Source of the DNA: an uncultured Maricaulis sp.
GTDB lineage: Bacteria > Pseudomonadota > Alphaproteobacteria > Caulobacterales > Maricaulaceae
DNA: 64,000 nucleotides
NCBI RefSeq assembly: GCF_905480005.1
Contig: NZ_CAJQOO010000008.1
Span: 88,695-152,694 of the forward strand
Reading direction: 5' to 3'
Position numbers and translations under genes: made by a program. Below, in pieces: positions 10,498-19,614 of the stretch (within the stretch, counting starts at the first letter, position 1; each line of letters starts with the position of its first letter). The notes under the pieces are model-generated. The model was given only the letters and a program-made list of their open reading frames with translations. It ran no database searches and had not been told where the DNA came from.

Positions 10498-10962
10498 TCA
10501 GCCTCGCGTATTCTTGGAGTTCATGGACTTGAAATCGACCACATCCGGCTGTTGAGCCTCGTGCTTGTGATCGGGACCGGCGTAAACGCGCAGGTTCGAG
10601 AATTGCTGACGGGCCAGCGGGCTGTCTTTCGGCAGCATGCGCTGAACAGCTTTCTCGACCACACGCTCAGGGAAACGACCGTCCAGAATCTTGGCCGGGC
10701 TGGTTTCCTTGATGCCACCAGGGTGGCCGGTGTGGTGATAGTAGCGCTTGTCGTCACGCTTGTTGCCGGTGAAGACAATCTTCTCGGCATTCACGATGAT
10801 GACATTGTCGCCCATGTCGACATGGGGAGTATAGTCCGGACGGTGCTTGCCGCGGAGGCGGGTGGCGACGAACGCGGCGAGACGGCCAACAACGGCGCCT
10901 TCCGCATCGATCACGATCCACTTCTTCTCGACATCCGCCGGTTTAACGGAGATGGTTTTCAT
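10498..10962 (-). CDS. rplM: 50S ribosomal protein L13
   Basis: [31 protein letters not shown]; directly upstream of rpsI. Confidence 0.97.
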   Translation of the reverse strand: MKTISVKPADVEKKWIVIDAEGAVVGRLAAFVATRLRGKHRPDYTPHVDMGDNVIIVNAEKIVFTGNKRDDKRYYHHTGHPGGIKETSPAKILDGRFPERVVEKAVQRMLPKDSPLARQQFSNLRVYAGPDHKHEAQQPDVVDFKSMNSKNTRG

Positions 10963-11110
10963 ATTGATCCTGCCTCAGGCCTGCTTGGCTCGGGTTGAAT
11001 TCGAGCGCGCCGTTTAGAGGGCATTTTCGGCTTGGTCAAGCAGGTGGCTGATTTTGGCTGTAATTTTATACACCTAACGATACGGTTAAATGATACCGCA
11101 CACTGCATAA

Positions 11111-11128
11111 CCGTCATGCCTCCGTCGT
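11111..11128 (+). promoter_or_regulatory. Candidate Pho box (two 7-mers at 11-bp period)
   Basis: CCGTCAT-GCCT-CCGTCGT, similar to the CTGTCAT-N4-CTGTCAT PhoB site; upstream of phoX/phytase-like genes. Confidence 0.45.
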
Positions 11129-11175
11129 GAATCTAACGTAATTACAGCGTGTTCCCGACGTCCCCGGAGTTGCCG

Positions 11176-12591
11176 ATGTCCCTGTCCCGCCGCCATTTCT
11201 TGCGCAGCAGCGCCGCCACCACCCTCGCCTTTTCAGGCCTCGCCGCCCTGGCCGGCTGCCAGCGCCCCTATCCGGCTGAGCAAGGCTATTTCAATGAGGT
11301 CAGCGGGCTGGGTCCCCTGCGTGTTGATCCGGACATGCTCATCGATCTACCGCGCCGCTTCACCTATCAGGTGATCTCCTCGGCCGGCCAGCCGATGAGC
11401 GACGGCCTGACCGTGCCCGGTGATTTTGACGGCATGGCCTGTTTCCAGAAAGCCGATGGACGCCTTGTTCTGGTCCGCAATCACGAGCTGCGCCTTGGCG
11501 ATGCCGAAAAATCGCCCTTCGTGCCCGGCAATAGCGGTCTTGAGCGAATTGATCGCGCCCTCGTCCATGACTGGGACGAAGAGGGCAATCCGCATATTGG
11601 CGGCACAAGCCATGTCATCCTGAACCCGGAGACCCTGGCCGTCGAGGACGAGTATCTCTCCCTCGTCGGGACAATAAATAATTGCGCTGGCGGTCCGACG
11701 CCCTGGGGGACCTGGCTGACCTGTGAGGAAACGGATCTCAATCCCGGCCCCCAGGCCGGTGTCGAACATGGCTATATCTTCGAGGTTCCGGCCGAAGCCG
11801 AAGGACTGGTTGAGCCCGTGCCGCTCAAGGCCATGGGCCGATTCCGCCACGAAGCGATTGCCGTCGACCCCCGCACGGGCATCGTCTACGAGACCGAGGA
11901 CGAATATGAACGCGCCGCCTTCTATCGCTTCCTGCCGAATGTTCCGGAACAGCTGATCGAAGGCGGACGCCTCCAGGGCCTTGCGATCCGCGGGCGCCCG
12001 GGCTTCGACACACGAAATTGGGACAGCGAGACAATCCAGCCCGGCGAATGGCTGGATGTGGACTGGGTGGACCTCGACAATGTCGAAGCGCCTGACGCTG
12101 ATCTTGCCATTCGCGCCATCGGCGGCGGCGCCGCGCAATTCACCCGCGGTGAAGGTATCTGGTGGGGCGAGAATGAGTGTTACTTCGCCTGTACCGATGG
12201 CGGCCCGGACCGGCTTGGCCAGATCTGGCGCTACCAGCCAAGCCCGAATGAAGGCGAGCCCGGCGAATCCGCGTCGCCCGGCCGGCTTCAACTTTTCTAT
12301 CAGAGCCATGACGCCGCAGTGATGGAGCGTTGCGACAATCTCTGCGTTGCCCCCTGGGGCGACCTCATCGTTGTTGAGGACGGACCTGAAGACCAGTACA
12401 TCCGCGGCGTGACGCCCCAAGGAGAGGTGTATACGATTGCCCGCAATGCGGCCTCCGGGCCGGAAGGTCAAAAAAGCGAGATTTGCGGTCCATGTTTCAG
12501 TCCCGACGGTTCGACTCTGTTTTTCAACGTACAGCGCTATCCCGGCCGCACCTTCGCGGTTCGCGGTCCCTGGCCCGAGCCTTCGCGCTAG
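11176..12591 (+). CDS. PhoX-family (DUF839) alkaline phosphatase-like protein, Tat-exported
   Basis: Twin-arginine start MSLSRRHFLRSSAATTLAFSGLAALAGC; TVPGDFDGMACFQ, LVRNHEL, NCAGGPTPWGTWLTCEE typical of PhoX/DUF839. ORF opens at a GTG at 11149; the ATG at 11176 is preceded by GGAG. Confidence 0.85.
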   Translation: MSLSRRHFLRSSAATTLAFSGLAALAGCQRPYPAEQGYFNEVSGLGPLRVDPDMLIDLPRRFTYQVISSAGQPMSDGLTVPGDFDGMACFQKADGRLVLVRNHELRLGDAEKSPFVPGNSGLERIDRALVHDWDEEGNPHIGGTSHVILNPETLAVEDEYLSLVGTINNCAGGPTPWGTWLTCEETDLNPGPQAGVEHGYIFEVPAEAEGLVEPVPLKAMGRFRHEAIAVDPRTGIVYETEDEYERAAFYRFLPNVPEQLIEGGRLQGLAIRGRPGFDTRNWDSETIQPGEWLDVDWVDLDNVEAPDADLAIRAIGGGAAQFTRGEGIWWGENECYFACTDGGPDRLGQIWRYQPSPNEGEPGESASPGRLQLFYQSHDAAVMERCDNLCVAPWGDLIVVEDGPEDQYIRGVTPQGEVYTIARNAASGPEGQKSEICGPCFSPDGSTLFFNVQRYPGRTFAVRGPWPEPSR

Positions 12592-13583
12592 GCGCTTGCC
12601 TGCTGGCGCTCAGCGCTTGCGGCCCGGACACGCAGGAAACAGCCGAGAACTCCAGCCCGCTGGATGAGGGCGGACCGGTCGAATTGACGGTGACGGCCGC
12701 CTTCACGCCTGTGAACGGTGGTGGGGGCGGCATGGTCGGCTTCCTGCCTGACCCGCTCGCCCCTTCGCTCGGCTTTGTCCTGTCAGCGCCGCGCGATGGC
12801 GGTATTGATATCTTCGACCTGGATGGTTTGCTGAAAACGCGACATGCCGGTGAGCGCCTGACGGGACTCGCCACAGCCCCCAATTTCGAACTGCGCGGCG
12901 AAAGCCTCCCGCTGATCTTCGGCGCAGCGGCTGATTCCAATTCGGTTCGCGGATATGCCGTCATTCGCGATGGCGCGCAGGTCCTTGATCTGCCACTGGG
13001 CGAAATTGAGCCGATCAACGGTGTCACGGGCCTCTGCCTGCTGCGCGAAGGCGCCGGTTTTGTTGAAATCGTCGTGCTGGGAACCGGTGCACGCGCCGAG
13101 ATCTGGCGGATCCGGGATGCCGGCGACGACGTCCTCGGCGTCGAGCGAATCCGCGATTTCCCTCTGCCCGATCCGGCTCGCCAGTGCGCGACCTTTGATG
13201 GGGACATCTACACCGCCAGCCCGGCCGGTGGCCTGGCCCGCCTCAGCAGTGACGGGACACTGCTGGCCGGCACCGCTTATCCAGCGGCCAATCTGACTGT
13301 TGGCGAGTTCAACGGGACGCGTCTCGTGCTCGCCACCAATGGCAGCGGCGATACTGTCGAGACCTTTGATGCGGCTACATTGGAAGCCGGCATTTCCCTC
13401 GACATCGTCGATGGCCTCTCCACGCCGGGCGTCGGCATTCCGGCGGGCCTTGCCGTCACGGATGCTGACTTTGGTTACACAGCCTACTCCAACGGCCTCA
13501 TGGCCGTCTTTGACGCCGACGCCGGTCGACTGAAAGTCATCTCGCGGGACGTTTTGACCCGCGCGGTGTTTTCCAACGAATAG
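12492..13583 (+). CDS. Beta-propeller phytase-like lipoprotein
   Basis: Lipobox LALSAC; FVLSAPRDGGIDIFDLDGLLKT, AAADSNSVRGYAV, INGVTGLCLLREGAG resemble beta-propeller phytases. Start uncertain (TTG 12483 or ATG 12492); overlaps the phoX 3' end. Confidence 0.7.
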   Translation: MFQSRRFDSVFQRTALSRPHLRGSRSLARAFALGACLLALSACGPDTQETAENSSPLDEGGPVELTVTAAFTPVNGGGGGMVGFLPDPLAPSLGFVLSAPRDGGIDIFDLDGLLKTRHAGERLTGLATAPNFELRGESLPLIFGAAADSNSVRGYAVIRDGAQVLDLPLGEIEPINGVTGLCLLREGAGFVEIVVLGTGARAEIWRIRDAGDDVLGVERIRDFPLPDPARQCATFDGDIYTASPAGGLARLSSDGTLLAGTAYPAANLTVGEFNGTRLVLATNGSGDTVETFDAATLEAGISLDIVDGLSTPGVGIPAGLAVTDADFGYTAYSNGLMAVFDADAGRLKVISRDVLTRAVFSNE

Positions 13584-13616
13584 CGACCCTCGACCGGCGA
13601 CACTGATGGAGACCGA

Positions 13617-13638
13617 ATGAGCCGCGCAAGCGGCTCAT
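13617..13638. terminator. Candidate bidirectional terminator hairpin
   Basis: Perfect 9-bp stem ATGAGCCGC-GCAA-GCGGCTCAT between convergent phytase-like (+) and MarR (-) genes; weak T tract. Confidence 0.5.
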
Positions 13639-14138
13639 TTCACGTCGCTTGCGTCCAACCCTTCGACCCGCTCGGTCAATGGCCGCGTCCGGAGCGCCGC
13701 AACGGCCTCCACAGCCTTGCCAGCCAGATCACAGCCGATCTCGTCGAAGAGGGCATCCATCGCCGCACGGATTTTCTCGAGCACAGCCATCATCAATCGA
13801 TACTGATCCTCGCCGCGCGCCGTCAGGACCAGGACCTTGCGCCGGCTGTCCGTGGCATGCGGGCGTTTTGTGACGAGATCCAGCTTGATCAGGGCCGCAA
13901 TACGCTGGGTCGCGACCTGGTGAGGTTGATCGAGCGATGTCGCGATATCGGCAGCCGTCACATCCGCGATCTCACCGATCATAAGAACCGTCGAGATCGC
14001 TCTTGGCGGCACATCAATGCCCGCTGACGACAACAGCGCCTGTCCCTGATCGGCAATCATTTCCACCAGTCTCAGCAGTTTGTTGGACACGAATGCGCCG
14101 CTCAGCCGGTGAGTGTCCATGATGTTGCTGTCACGCAT
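13635..14138 (-). CDS. MarR family transcriptional regulator
   Basis: Winged-helix pattern ADVTAADIATSLDQPHQVATQRIAALIKLDLVTKRPHATDSRRKVLVLTARG. Confidence 0.85.
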   Translation of the reverse strand: MRDSNIMDTHRLSGAFVSNKLLRLVEMIADQGQALLSSAGIDVPPRAISTVLMIGEIADVTAADIATSLDQPHQVATQRIAALIKLDLVTKRPHATDSRRKVLVLTARGEDQYRLMMAVLEKIRAAMDALFDEIGCDLAGKAVEAVAALRTRPLTERVEGLDASDVK

Positions 14139-14151
14139 GGCTTGCCTTTCA

Positions 14152-14165
14152 TACAATCAATTGTA
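14152..14165. promoter_or_regulatory. Candidate MarR operator
   Basis: TACAAT-CA-ATTGTA inverted repeat, overlapping a second perfect palindrome ATTGTACAAT, in the divergent MarR/CPBP intergenic region. Confidence 0.55.
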
Positions 14166-14222
14166 CAATTTGATGCATAAAATACACCCTTCGACCTCAG
14201 GCGTAAAGGAAGGTCAGCCACC

Positions 14223-15071
14223 ATGAATGACGCTCAAACTGACAAACGCACGACGGTCCTCACCTTGCTGACCTTCCTCGTGATTCTCTCGATAACGAGC
14301 GCAATCGCCCATTTCGCGATCGTCGAGCTTGTGCCGACCTCCCTCTATGTCGGCACGCTCATGATGATGCCCACAGTGTCAGCTTTCCTGACGCTCAAAC
14401 TCCGCGGTCGAAAGATTTCCGACCTGCCCTGGCGCTGGGGAAGCCATGGCGCCAACTGGGCCGGATACCTGATCCCGGTGCTTTATGTCGCAATTGGTTA
14501 CGGGATCATCTGGATGACCGGGCTGGGTGGCTTCGGAAATCTGGAAACAATCAGCGCGTGGAGCCAGCAACTTGGCCTTCCCGATGCGCCGGCCTTCCTG
14601 GTGATCGCACTGATGGTTGTCTTGATGGCCATCGTGCAATTTGCGAAGTCACTGGGCACGATCGCGGGCGAGGAAATCGGCTGGCGCGGCTTCTTTGCGT
14701 GGGAGTTGCGCAAGCTTGTCTCATTCAATGCCACCTGCCTGATCAGCGGTGGTATCTGGGCAATCTGGCACTATCCGATCATCATCGCCTATGGCGGCGG
14801 TAACACCGTGTTTCAGCTGATCTGTTTCACCGTGATGATCATCGCCATGACCGTGATCATGACCTATTACACTTTTCGGAGCCGATCCGTGTGGCCCGCC
14901 ATCATGTTTCACGGCGCCCACAATATCTACATCCAGAAAATCTTCACGCCTTTGACCGTCGAGACCTCCTCCACCGCCCTGTGGGCGGATGAATACGGTC
15001 TCATGATACCAATCGTGGTGAGCCTGATCGCGTTGGTGTACTGGCAGCGGGCCCGCAAGGCCGGCCTCTAG
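14223..15071 (+). CDS. CPBP family intramembrane metalloprotease (CAAX-like)
   Basis: Multi-TM protein with AGEEIGWRGFFAWEL and FHGAHN motifs. Confidence 0.9.
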   Translation: MNDAQTDKRTTVLTLLTFLVILSITSAIAHFAIVELVPTSLYVGTLMMMPTVSAFLTLKLRGRKISDLPWRWGSHGANWAGYLIPVLYVAIGYGIIWMTGLGGFGNLETISAWSQQLGLPDAPAFLVIALMVVLMAIVQFAKSLGTIAGEEIGWRGFFAWELRKLVSFNATCLISGGIWAIWHYPIIIAYGGGNTVFQLICFTVMIIAMTVIMTYYTFRSRSVWPAIMFHGAHNIYIQKIFTPLTVETSSTALWADEYGLMIPIVVSLIALVYWQRARKAGL

Positions 15072-15086
15072 CGCGAAGCGCCCCGC

Positions 15087-16112
15087 CTATACCGCGCGGC
15101 GGGCGGTCCAGGCCGCGCCGACCATGGCAATGAAAAGCAGGACCGCACCCGCCTGGTGGGCCAGGGAGAGCGAGAGCGGCACGACCGCCAGCAACGCAGC
15201 AATGCCGAGTGCGATCTGACCGATCACGAGAGCTGGCAGGATGATCATGAAAGGCTTCAGAGAAACCCGTGGCTCCCGCCAGATCAAGCCGGCGTAGACA
15301 AAGACGGCCAGAGCAACGAGATAGCCGGTCCACCGGTGATGCAACTGCACCGCTGCATGGCTCTCGAATATGGCCGGGAAAAAGCCCATCCCGGCGAGAT
15401 AGCCCTCGGGGATGAGATCACCATTCATCAAGGGCCAGGTATTGTAGATTCGACCGGCATCAAGGCCCGCGACGAAAGCCCCCAGGATGATTTGCAGGAA
15501 GACCAGGCCAAGAAGCCCGGCCGAAAGGCCGGCAAGTCGCCCTCGCCGCAAAGGTGGCGGCCCATAGCGCGCTTCCAGCGACAGCCAGATCGATGCACCC
15601 AGGATAATGAACGCCATGCCCAGATGCGTGGCCAGACGATATTGGCTGACGTCCAGCCGGTCGGACAGGCCGCTGGCGACCATCCACCAGCCGATCGCGC
15701 CCTGGGCACCGCCAAGCAGGAAAAGCCCGAACAGGCGCGGTTTGAGACGCGCGCTGAGCTCGCCCCGCAGCCAGAAGAAGACGAACGGGACAAAAAAGAC
15801 CAGGCCGATCAGTCGACCCAGCTGCCGATGCCCCCACTCCCACCAGAAAATGAACTCGAACTCTTCCAGCGTCATGCTGGCGTTTTGAACCTGGAATTCG
15901 GTGGTCTGCTGATAGAGCGAAAACTCACGCGCCCAATCTTCTTGAGAAAGGGGCGGAATGGCGCCGGAGATCGGCTTCCACTCGGTGATGGACAGGCCGC
16001 TATCCGTCAGCCGCGTCGTACCGCCGACAATGATCATCGCGCAGACGAATGCGGCGACAACGAGCAGCCAGATCGAAACGGCGCGGCTGGTGGTGCTGGT
16101 GTGGTACGACAT
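15087..16112 (-). CDS. ctaA: Heme A synthase (COX15/CtaA)
   Basis: IIVGGTTRLTDSGLSITEWKPISGAIPPL; EWGHRQLGRLIGL. Confidence 0.95.
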   Translation of the reverse strand: MSYHTSTTSRAVSIWLLVVAAFVCAMIIVGGTTRLTDSGLSITEWKPISGAIPPLSQEDWAREFSLYQQTTEFQVQNASMTLEEFEFIFWWEWGHRQLGRLIGLVFFVPFVFFWLRGELSARLKPRLFGLFLLGGAQGAIGWWMVASGLSDRLDVSQYRLATHLGMAFIILGASIWLSLEARYGPPPLRRGRLAGLSAGLLGLVFLQIILGAFVAGLDAGRIYNTWPLMNGDLIPEGYLAGMGFFPAIFESHAAVQLHHRWTGYLVALAVFVYAGLIWREPRVSLKPFMIILPALVIGQIALGIAALLAVVPLSLSLAHQAGAVLLFIAMVGAAWTARRAV

Positions 16113-16264
16113 ACAATCTCCCGGGCGGCTAGTTAGCCCATCCACAGCGGCAGACAAGCCTCGGACTTCACTCCATCGGGGTCACCTGCTGATAATGCAC
16201 TCGCAGGACAGGAGCGGACGCGCCATCATGTCGCAACCGACAAGAGTGTCAGGGAGAGACAGGC

Positions 16265-17530
16265 GTGGCGAATACCAGTGAGACAGTCATCATTCTGGGC
16301 GCCGGGCAGGCAGGCGGCCAATGCGCGGCCTCCTTGCGTCGCGGCGGGTTTGAGGGCCGCATTGTCCTGGTCGGCGATGAGCCACACCCGCCCTATCAGC
16401 GCCCCCCCCTGTCCAAGACCTATTTGTCCGGCGAGATCGATGAAAGCCGTCTCTGGCTGCAACCGCCGGAAACCTGGGCCGAGCAAGCGGTGGAATTGCG
16501 CCTGTCGAGCCGGGCCAAAAGGATCGACCCGGACCGGAATCTCGTCATCTTCTCCAACGGGCGCGAGGAATCCTACACGCATCTTGTGATCGCAACCGGC
16601 TCCCGCGTGCGGCCCCTGCCCGTCCCCGGCGCCGAGCTCGATGGCGTTCGGTATCTGCGCTCCATTGCCGACGTCGATGCGTTGAAGACGGACGTCCAGC
16701 CCGGCAAACGGATCGCCATTATCGGTGGTGGCTATATCGGGCTGGAAGCGGCCTCGGTGGCCTCCAAGCTCGGTGCGACACCGGTTGTGATTGAAGCGAT
16801 GGATCGCCTCCTGGCGCGCGTCGCGGTTCCCGAAGTGTCGCAATTCTATCGGGACGCCCATGAGACCCGCGGCATTACCATTCGTCTGGACGCCCAGGTC
16901 GCGGCGCTGAAGCCCAGGTCCGGATTCTTTTCGCGTGGCACGCGTGCCGACCGGGTCGAGTTGAAGACCGGCGAGAAGATTGCCTGCGATAGCGTCCTCG
17001 TCGGCATTGGCGTCATGCCCAATCAGGAAATCGCAGCCGCATGCGGTCTGGAGACGGGCAATGGGATCAGGGTCGACGATCAGTGCCGCACCAGTAATCC
17101 CGATATCTACGCCATTGGCGATTGCGCCGAACAGCACAATTGGCTCACCGACACCCGCCTGCGTCTGGAGAGCGTGCCCAATGCCCTTGACCAGGCCAAG
17201 CGTGCCGCCGCCGCCATCTGCGGCGCCCCGGCACCCAAGCCGGAAGTGCCCTGGTTCTGGTCCGACCAGTTCGACCTCAAACTCCAGACAGCCGGCCTGA
17301 TCGGGACCCAGGACACCACCATCACCCGCGGCGGCGACGCCGAAACACCCCGCAGCTTCTTCCATCTCGCCGACGGGGTGCTGATCGCCGCCGACTGCAT
17401 CAATGACCCGCAAAGCTTCATGGCGGCCAAGATGATGATCCAGAAGCGTGCCCGGCCCGAGCTGGCAGCCTTGGCCAATCCGGCGATCGCGATGAAGGAT
17501 GTGATGAAGGCCGCATTGGCCGGAGCGTAA
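16265..17530 (+). CDS. FAD-dependent pyridine nucleotide-disulphide oxidoreductase (ferredoxin reductase type)
   Basis: ILGAGQAGGQCAASLR, IGGGYIGLEAASVA, YAIGDCAEQ. Confidence 0.92.
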   Translation: MANTSETVIILGAGQAGGQCAASLRRGGFEGRIVLVGDEPHPPYQRPPLSKTYLSGEIDESRLWLQPPETWAEQAVELRLSSRAKRIDPDRNLVIFSNGREESYTHLVIATGSRVRPLPVPGAELDGVRYLRSIADVDALKTDVQPGKRIAIIGGGYIGLEAASVASKLGATPVVIEAMDRLLARVAVPEVSQFYRDAHETRGITIRLDAQVAALKPRSGFFSRGTRADRVELKTGEKIACDSVLVGIGVMPNQEIAAACGLETGNGIRVDDQCRTSNPDIYAIGDCAEQHNWLTDTRLRLESVPNALDQAKRAAAAICGAPAPKPEVPWFWSDQFDLKLQTAGLIGTQDTTITRGGDAETPRSFFHLADGVLIAADCINDPQSFMAAKMMIQKRARPELAALANPAIAMKDVMKAALAGA

Positions 17531-17552
17531 GGGCCGGATCAAATTGCAAGGA

Positions 17553-17630
17553 TGGTCGGAGCGGCGAGATTCGAACTCGCGACCCCCGGTCCCCCAGACC
17601 GGTGCGCTAACCGGGCTGCGCCACGCTCCG
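17553..17630 (-). tRNA. tRNA-Pro (anticodon GGG)
   Basis: Reverse complement CGGAGCGTGGCGCAGCCCGGTTAGCGCACCGGTCTGGGGGACCGGGGGTCGCGAGTTCGAATCTCGCCGCTCCGACCA; anticodon loop CTGGGGG; CCA encoded. Confidence 0.95.
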
Positions 17631-17750
17631 ACACTCACTTGCTGGACAGGCAGGCCCGTCCAATGGGGAAGTCGCTTATAGGGTGAGCTTTCCGGCTCCG
17701 CAACAGGCGTGTCAGCGCGGTGTGCGGTGGACCGGACAATGGTCGCGCCA

Positions 17751-18203
17751 TCACGGTTCCAGGGCGGCTTTCAGCTTGGCCTGGGCGTTTTCCAGATCGG
17801 CGAGGATGTCATCGAGCTGGCGCTGGGCGCCATCGGCCGGGCGCGGACGCGCCGGAGCTGTCACGGCCGGCGTCTCGCGGTCGGCGGCATCAATTGCGAG
17901 CGCATCGCTCAGCGGGCCGGCCGCGCCCTCACCCATCGCCATCACGGCCGCAATGCCATGATCCTTGAAATATTTCCGGGCGCCCTTGATCGTGTAGCCA
18001 TCCTCATAAAGGAGCCGCTTCACGCCGCGCAGCAATTGCAAGTCCTGGGGACGGTAGAAACGCCGGCCTCCGGCACGTTTGAGCGGGCTGATCTGGGCGA
18101 ATTTGCTTTCCCAGAAACGCAGGACATGCGCCGGGATATCCAGTTCATCAGCGGCCTCGCTGATGGTCCGAAATGCGTCTGCAGACTTCTTGGTGACCGA
18201 CAT
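17751..18203 (-). CDS. MerR family transcriptional regulator
   Basis: [48 protein letters not shown]. Confidence 0.95.
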   Translation of the reverse strand: MSVTKKSADAFRTISEAADELDIPAHVLRFWESKFAQISPLKRAGGRRFYRPQDLQLLRGVKRLLYEDGYTIKGARKYFKDHGIAAVMAMGEGAAGPLSDALAIDAADRETPAVTAPARPRPADGAQRQLDDILADLENAQAKLKAALEP

Positions 18204-18233
18204 GCGCCCTTCGCGTCAGCCTGCGGGCCTGTC

Positions 18234-18539
18234 CTAATCCTTGGACAGAGCCGAGTCGACGCGCTCCTTGAGAACTTGCGACGGTTTGAACACCAGGACG
18301 CGGCGGGCCTCAATCGGCACCTCCACTCCGGTCTTCGGATTACGCCCTACGCGTCCACGCTTGTCCCGCAGAAGGAACGAGCCGAATGAGGAGAGTTTGA
18401 CCGACTCACCCTTGGCCAGCGTGTCCGACACCATGCCCAGCGCGGACTGAACAAGATCGGCTGATTCCTGACGTGAAAGGCCAACCTCTCGGTAGACCGA
18501 TTCCGCCAGATCTGCTCGCGTCAAGGTTTTGTCTGACAT
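18234..18539 (-). CDS. ihfA: Integration host factor subunit alpha
   Basis: [30 protein letters not shown]...[24 protein letters not shown]. Confidence 0.95.
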   Translation of the reverse strand: MSDKTLTRADLAESVYREVGLSRQESADLVQSALGMVSDTLAKGESVKLSSFGSFLLRDKRGRVGRNPKTGVEVPIEARRVLVFKPSQVLKERVDSALSKD

Positions 18540-18636
18540 AGCTATCCCCACAAAGACGATAGGAGGCTACGCCTCCAAAGCGGGTCAGGTCAACGCCAAG
18601 GTCTTGGTTAAGTGCAAGAAACCGGCGAATAAAAGA

Positions 18637-19614
18637 TCAATACCGCGCGAGCGCGGCGCCCCAGGTGAAGCCACCACCCAGCGCTTCCATCAAAACCAGG
18701 TCGCCCCGCTTGATGCGCCCGTCCTGGACCGCCCGATCGAAGGCAAGAGGAACCGAAGCCGCCGAGGTATTCCCGTGGTCGGCAACAGTGGATATGACTT
18801 TTTCCGTTGGAATTGAAAGCCTTCGCGCAACACCTTCAAGTATCCGCTGATTGGCCTGGTGGGGCACAAACCAGTCCACCTCCTCGATCGTGACGCCGGA
18901 ACGCTTGGCAATCGTGGTCATGGATTCGGCGATATTGGTGATGGCATGACGGAAGACCTGATTGCCCACCATGCGCAAATGACCCACCGTTCCGGTCGAG
19001 GACGGACCGCCATCAACATGGAGCAAATCCTTGAATCGGCCATCCGAGCGCAGATAAGTGCCCAGAATTCCCGAACGGTCGGCACCCTCATCCGTGTCAG
19101 CCGCCTGCAAGACCATCGCACCGGCGCCATCCCCGAAGAGCACGCAGGTCGAGCGGTCGGTCCAGTCGAGAATGCGCGACATGGTCTCGGCACCGACGAC
19201 CAGAGCCGTCTTCGCCTGACCGCGCGCCAGCATATTGTCCGCCATGGCAATGGCGTAGACAAAGCCGGTGCAGACGGCCTGGACATCAAACGCCGCCCCC
19301 CGGGTCGCGCCGAGGCGGGCCTGCAGCATGGTACCGACCGAGGGAAAGGTGAAATCCGGAGTCGTTGTGGCGACTACGATCAGGTCAAGATCGTCCGCCT
19401 CCAGCCCGGCATCTTCGAGCGCGCGGCGCGCAGCCCGCTCCGCCAGGTCACAGGTCGTGATGCCCTCACCGGCGATATGACGCTGACGGATACCCGTCCG
19501 CTCTCGGATCCAGGTGTCACTGGTATCGACCATGGCGGAGATTTCGTCATTGGTCAGGATCCGCTCGGGCAGATAGGAGCCGATACCGGCGATACGCGTA
19601 CTCAACTCGGTCAT
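18637..19614 (-). CDS. fabH: 3-oxoacyl-[ACP] synthase III
   Basis: GIGSYLPERILTN; VCTGFVYAI active-site Cys; WFVPHQANQRI; GNTSAASVPLA. Confidence 0.97.
   Translation of the reverse strand: MTELSTRIAGIGSYLPERILTNDEISAMVDTSDTWIRERTGIRQRHIAGEGITTCDLAERAARRALEDAGLEADDLDLIVVATTTPDFTFPSVGTMLQARLGATRGAAFDVQAVCTGFVYAIAMADNMLARGQAKTALVVGAETMSRILDWTDRSTCVLFGDGAGAMVLQAADTDEGADRSGILGTYLRSDGRFKDLLHVDGGPSSTGTVGHLRMVGNQVFRHAITNIAESMTTIAKRSGVTIEEVDWFVPHQANQRILEGVARRLSIPTEKVISTVADHGNTSAASVPLAFDRAVQDGRIKRGDLVLMEALGGGFTWGAALARY

Noticed and set aside
16226-17638. 470-aa ORF antisense to the ferredoxin reductase, running over tRNA-Pro
   Set aside because: Overlaps a tRNA and a well-supported CDS; no domain signature.
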